Assembly (NCBI RefSeq): GCF_030814015.1
Contig: NZ_JAUSUL010000002.1
Span: forward strand, 1,178,001-1,242,000
Direction of reading: 5' to 3'
Length of the DNA: 64,000 nt
Origin: Amorphus orientalis
GTDB lineage: Bacteria > Pseudomonadota > Alphaproteobacteria > Rhizobiales > Amorphaceae
Shown here: positions 63,011 through 64,000 of the stretch, one piece after another
How the letters are laid out: the number at the start of each line of letters is the position of its first letter
Position numbering within the stretch: position 1 is the first letter of the stretch
Program-made: the position numbers and the translations under genes
Notes under the pieces: generated by a model
Databases searched by the model: none
What the model was told of the DNA's origin: nothing
Seen by the model: the letters and a program-made list of their open reading frames with translations, nothing else

Positions 63011-63880
63011 ATGGCTGACGACGAGAACCTGTTTGGTGAGCTGCCGGTCCAGCTCACCCCGCAACCCATCCTGGAATACGGGCTCGGCCGCGTATGGACA
63101 CAACACAAGGCGGTCCTTATCGCGAAGTACATCTACCTTTTCACGATAATCACCCGGCACGGCGCTTACATCGACGGTTTCGCGGCGCCGAAGGAGGACC
63201 TTTCGGCGGGAAGTTGGGCGGCGAAGGCTGTTGCCGAGACCGAGCCTCGGCGTTTGCGCGAGCTGTTCTTCTGCGAGCTCAAGCCGAAGCGCGCGGCCCT
63301 GATTGATGAAATGATCGCCGAGCAGCCCGACCGGGAGAAACGGCACTATGAGGTGCTGCAGGGCGACTTCAACGTCCGCGTCCACGACATACTTGGATCC
63401 GGTCTGATACGGCCGAAGACGGCAACGTTCTGCCTGATCGACCAGTTTTCGATCGAGTGCCACTGGAGCACGCTCCAGGCCCTCGCCGACTATAAGCCAG
63501 CCGGCGAACGCAAGATCGAGCTGTTCTACTTTCTCGCGACGGGCTGGCTAGGACGAACACTGGATGCGCAAAAACGGAACTTGGATCGCCCGGCGCTCTG
63601 GTGGGGCGACGAAGGGTGGCAGAACCTGATCGGGGTCAATGGCGACAAAGTTGCGATCAGGATGTGCCAGCGATTCCGCGACGAACTCGGCTACCGGTTC
63701 GTCAAGCCCTATCCGATCTGGGAGCGCGACAAAGGAAAGGGCAGGGTCATGTTCCATATGATCCACGCCAGCGATCATCCGGCAGCTCACGGCCTAATGC
63801 AGCGGGCGCACCGGAACGTCACCCAAGCGCCAGAAACGCACGAACAGCTAGTGATGGATCTCCAGCACATCGAGCCGTGA
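63011..63880 (+). CDS. tcmP: Three-Cys-motif partner protein TcmP
   Basis: A 289-residue protein of the TcmP family, named for regular pairing with a three-Cys-motif protein such as the gene before it. It has an apparent methyltransferase-like fold: YIDGFAAP near residue 53 resembles the first SAM-binding motif (usual YIDLFAGPG), and FCLIDQFSIECHWSTL near residue 140 resembles the catalytic DPFG-like strand, here D-Q-F. So it may be a modified or divergent methyltransferase. This is inference; no activity is established. The 33-base spacing implies one transcript with DUF5131. Confidence 0.88.
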   Translation: MADDENLFGELPVQLTPQPILEYGLGRVWTQHKAVLIAKYIYLFTIITRHGAYIDGFAAPKEDLSAGSWAAKAVAETEPRRLRELFFCELKPKRAALIDEMIAEQPDREKRHYEVLQGDFNVRVHDILGSGLIRPKTATFCLIDQFSIECHWSTLQALADYKPAGERKIELFYFLATGWLGRTLDAQKRNLDRPALWWGDEGWQNLIGVNGDKVAIRMCQRFRDELGYRFVKPYPIWERDKGKGRVMFHMIHASDHPAAHGLMQRAHRNVTQAPETHEQLVMDLQHIEP

Positions 63881-63895
63881 GGAACGGGCGTGTGG

Positions 63896-64000
63896 TCAGC
63901 TATCCTTCGGCGGCCACACATCGAGCTTGCGAACCTCAGGGGTCAGGTCGGCAGGAGCCAGTTCAACGGTTCCAGGAATCAACCGGTATGTCTGGACCTG
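63896..64000 (-). CDS. Truncated unknown protein (C-terminal 34 residues)
   Basis: On the minus strand the last 105 bases read open to a TGA stop. The fragment ends VRKLDVWPPKDS and contains APADLTPEVR. It converges on the TcmP gene (16 bases apart). No domain is recognised, and the start lies outside the window. The composition looks like real coding sequence, but it is short. Confidence 0.4.
   Translation of the reverse strand, partial: QVQTYRLIPGTVELAPADLTPEVRKLDVWPPKDS

Overview
The window is high-GC chromosomal DNA from an alphaproteobacterium, most likely in the Rhizobiales or a near relative. The evidence is a complex I NDUFA12 homologue, the tatA-tatB-tatC-serS-surE-pcm-M23 peptidase order typical of Rhizobiales, a B12-dependent ribonucleotide reductase, and polyamine- and amino-acid-type ABC operons. 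A fused methyltransferase pathway for making glycine betaine from glycine points to a salt-tolerant or marine lifestyle. Genus cannot be fixed from sequence alone.

1-22 kb is a surface-polysaccharide locus. Five genes match the Pseudomonas WbpA/B/E/D/I pathway to UDP-ManNAc(3NAc)A: the edge-truncated epimerase (1-474), dehydrogenase/oxidoreductase (3599), aminotransferase (4604), 6-dehydrogenase (5743) and N-acetyltransferase (7210). Around them are a flippase-like membrane protein, an SDR epimerase, a GT2 transferase, ManC, a GT4 transferase, an MsbA-type ABC exporter, Gmd, and a 1221-residue protein with two GT4 modules and a degenerate third. A CgeB-like transferase and a tyrosine-phosphatase-like protein run on the minus strand. 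A GNAT/RimK-like ATP-grasp pair closes the region.

22-27.6 kb is an osmoprotection block: metK, a fused glycine-sarcosine/dimethylglycine N-methyltransferase, a betaine-type binding protein and an L,D-transpeptidase. Palindromes lie ahead of metK and a structured leader lies between metK and the methyltransferase. 27.7-29.2 kb holds a MarR regulator divergent from a small secreted monooxygenase-fold protein and cytochrome b561, with two near-identical palindromes between them.

29.3-34 kb is a polyamine-type ABC operon (ATPase, binding protein, two permeases, read leftwards). 34.3-40.2 kb is the housekeeping Tat/serS/surE/pcm/M23 block. Then come an orphan ABC ATPase, a membrane GGDEF-EAL protein with eroded active sites, methylmalonate-semialdehyde dehydrogenase, two c-type cytochromes, an amino-acid ABC transporter lacking its ATPase, a Cys/Met-metabolism PLP enzyme, a beta-hydroxyacid dehydrogenase, a DMT-like protein, NDUFA12, a cytochrome P450, prfC, a metallophosphoesterase, a lipid kinase and nrdJ.

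The right end (about 62-64 kb) looks accessory. Just past the nrdJ terminator is a fragment resembling the 3' third of a tRNA, then a two-gene module: a DUF5131 (phage Gp37/Gp68) protein with a CX6CX2C motif and a TcmP-type three-Cys-motif partner. A truncated minus-strand frame follows. No integrase, transposase, CRISPR array, rRNA or complete tRNA was found. The DUF5131-TcmP pair beside a possible attachment site is the best candidate for an undescribed system.
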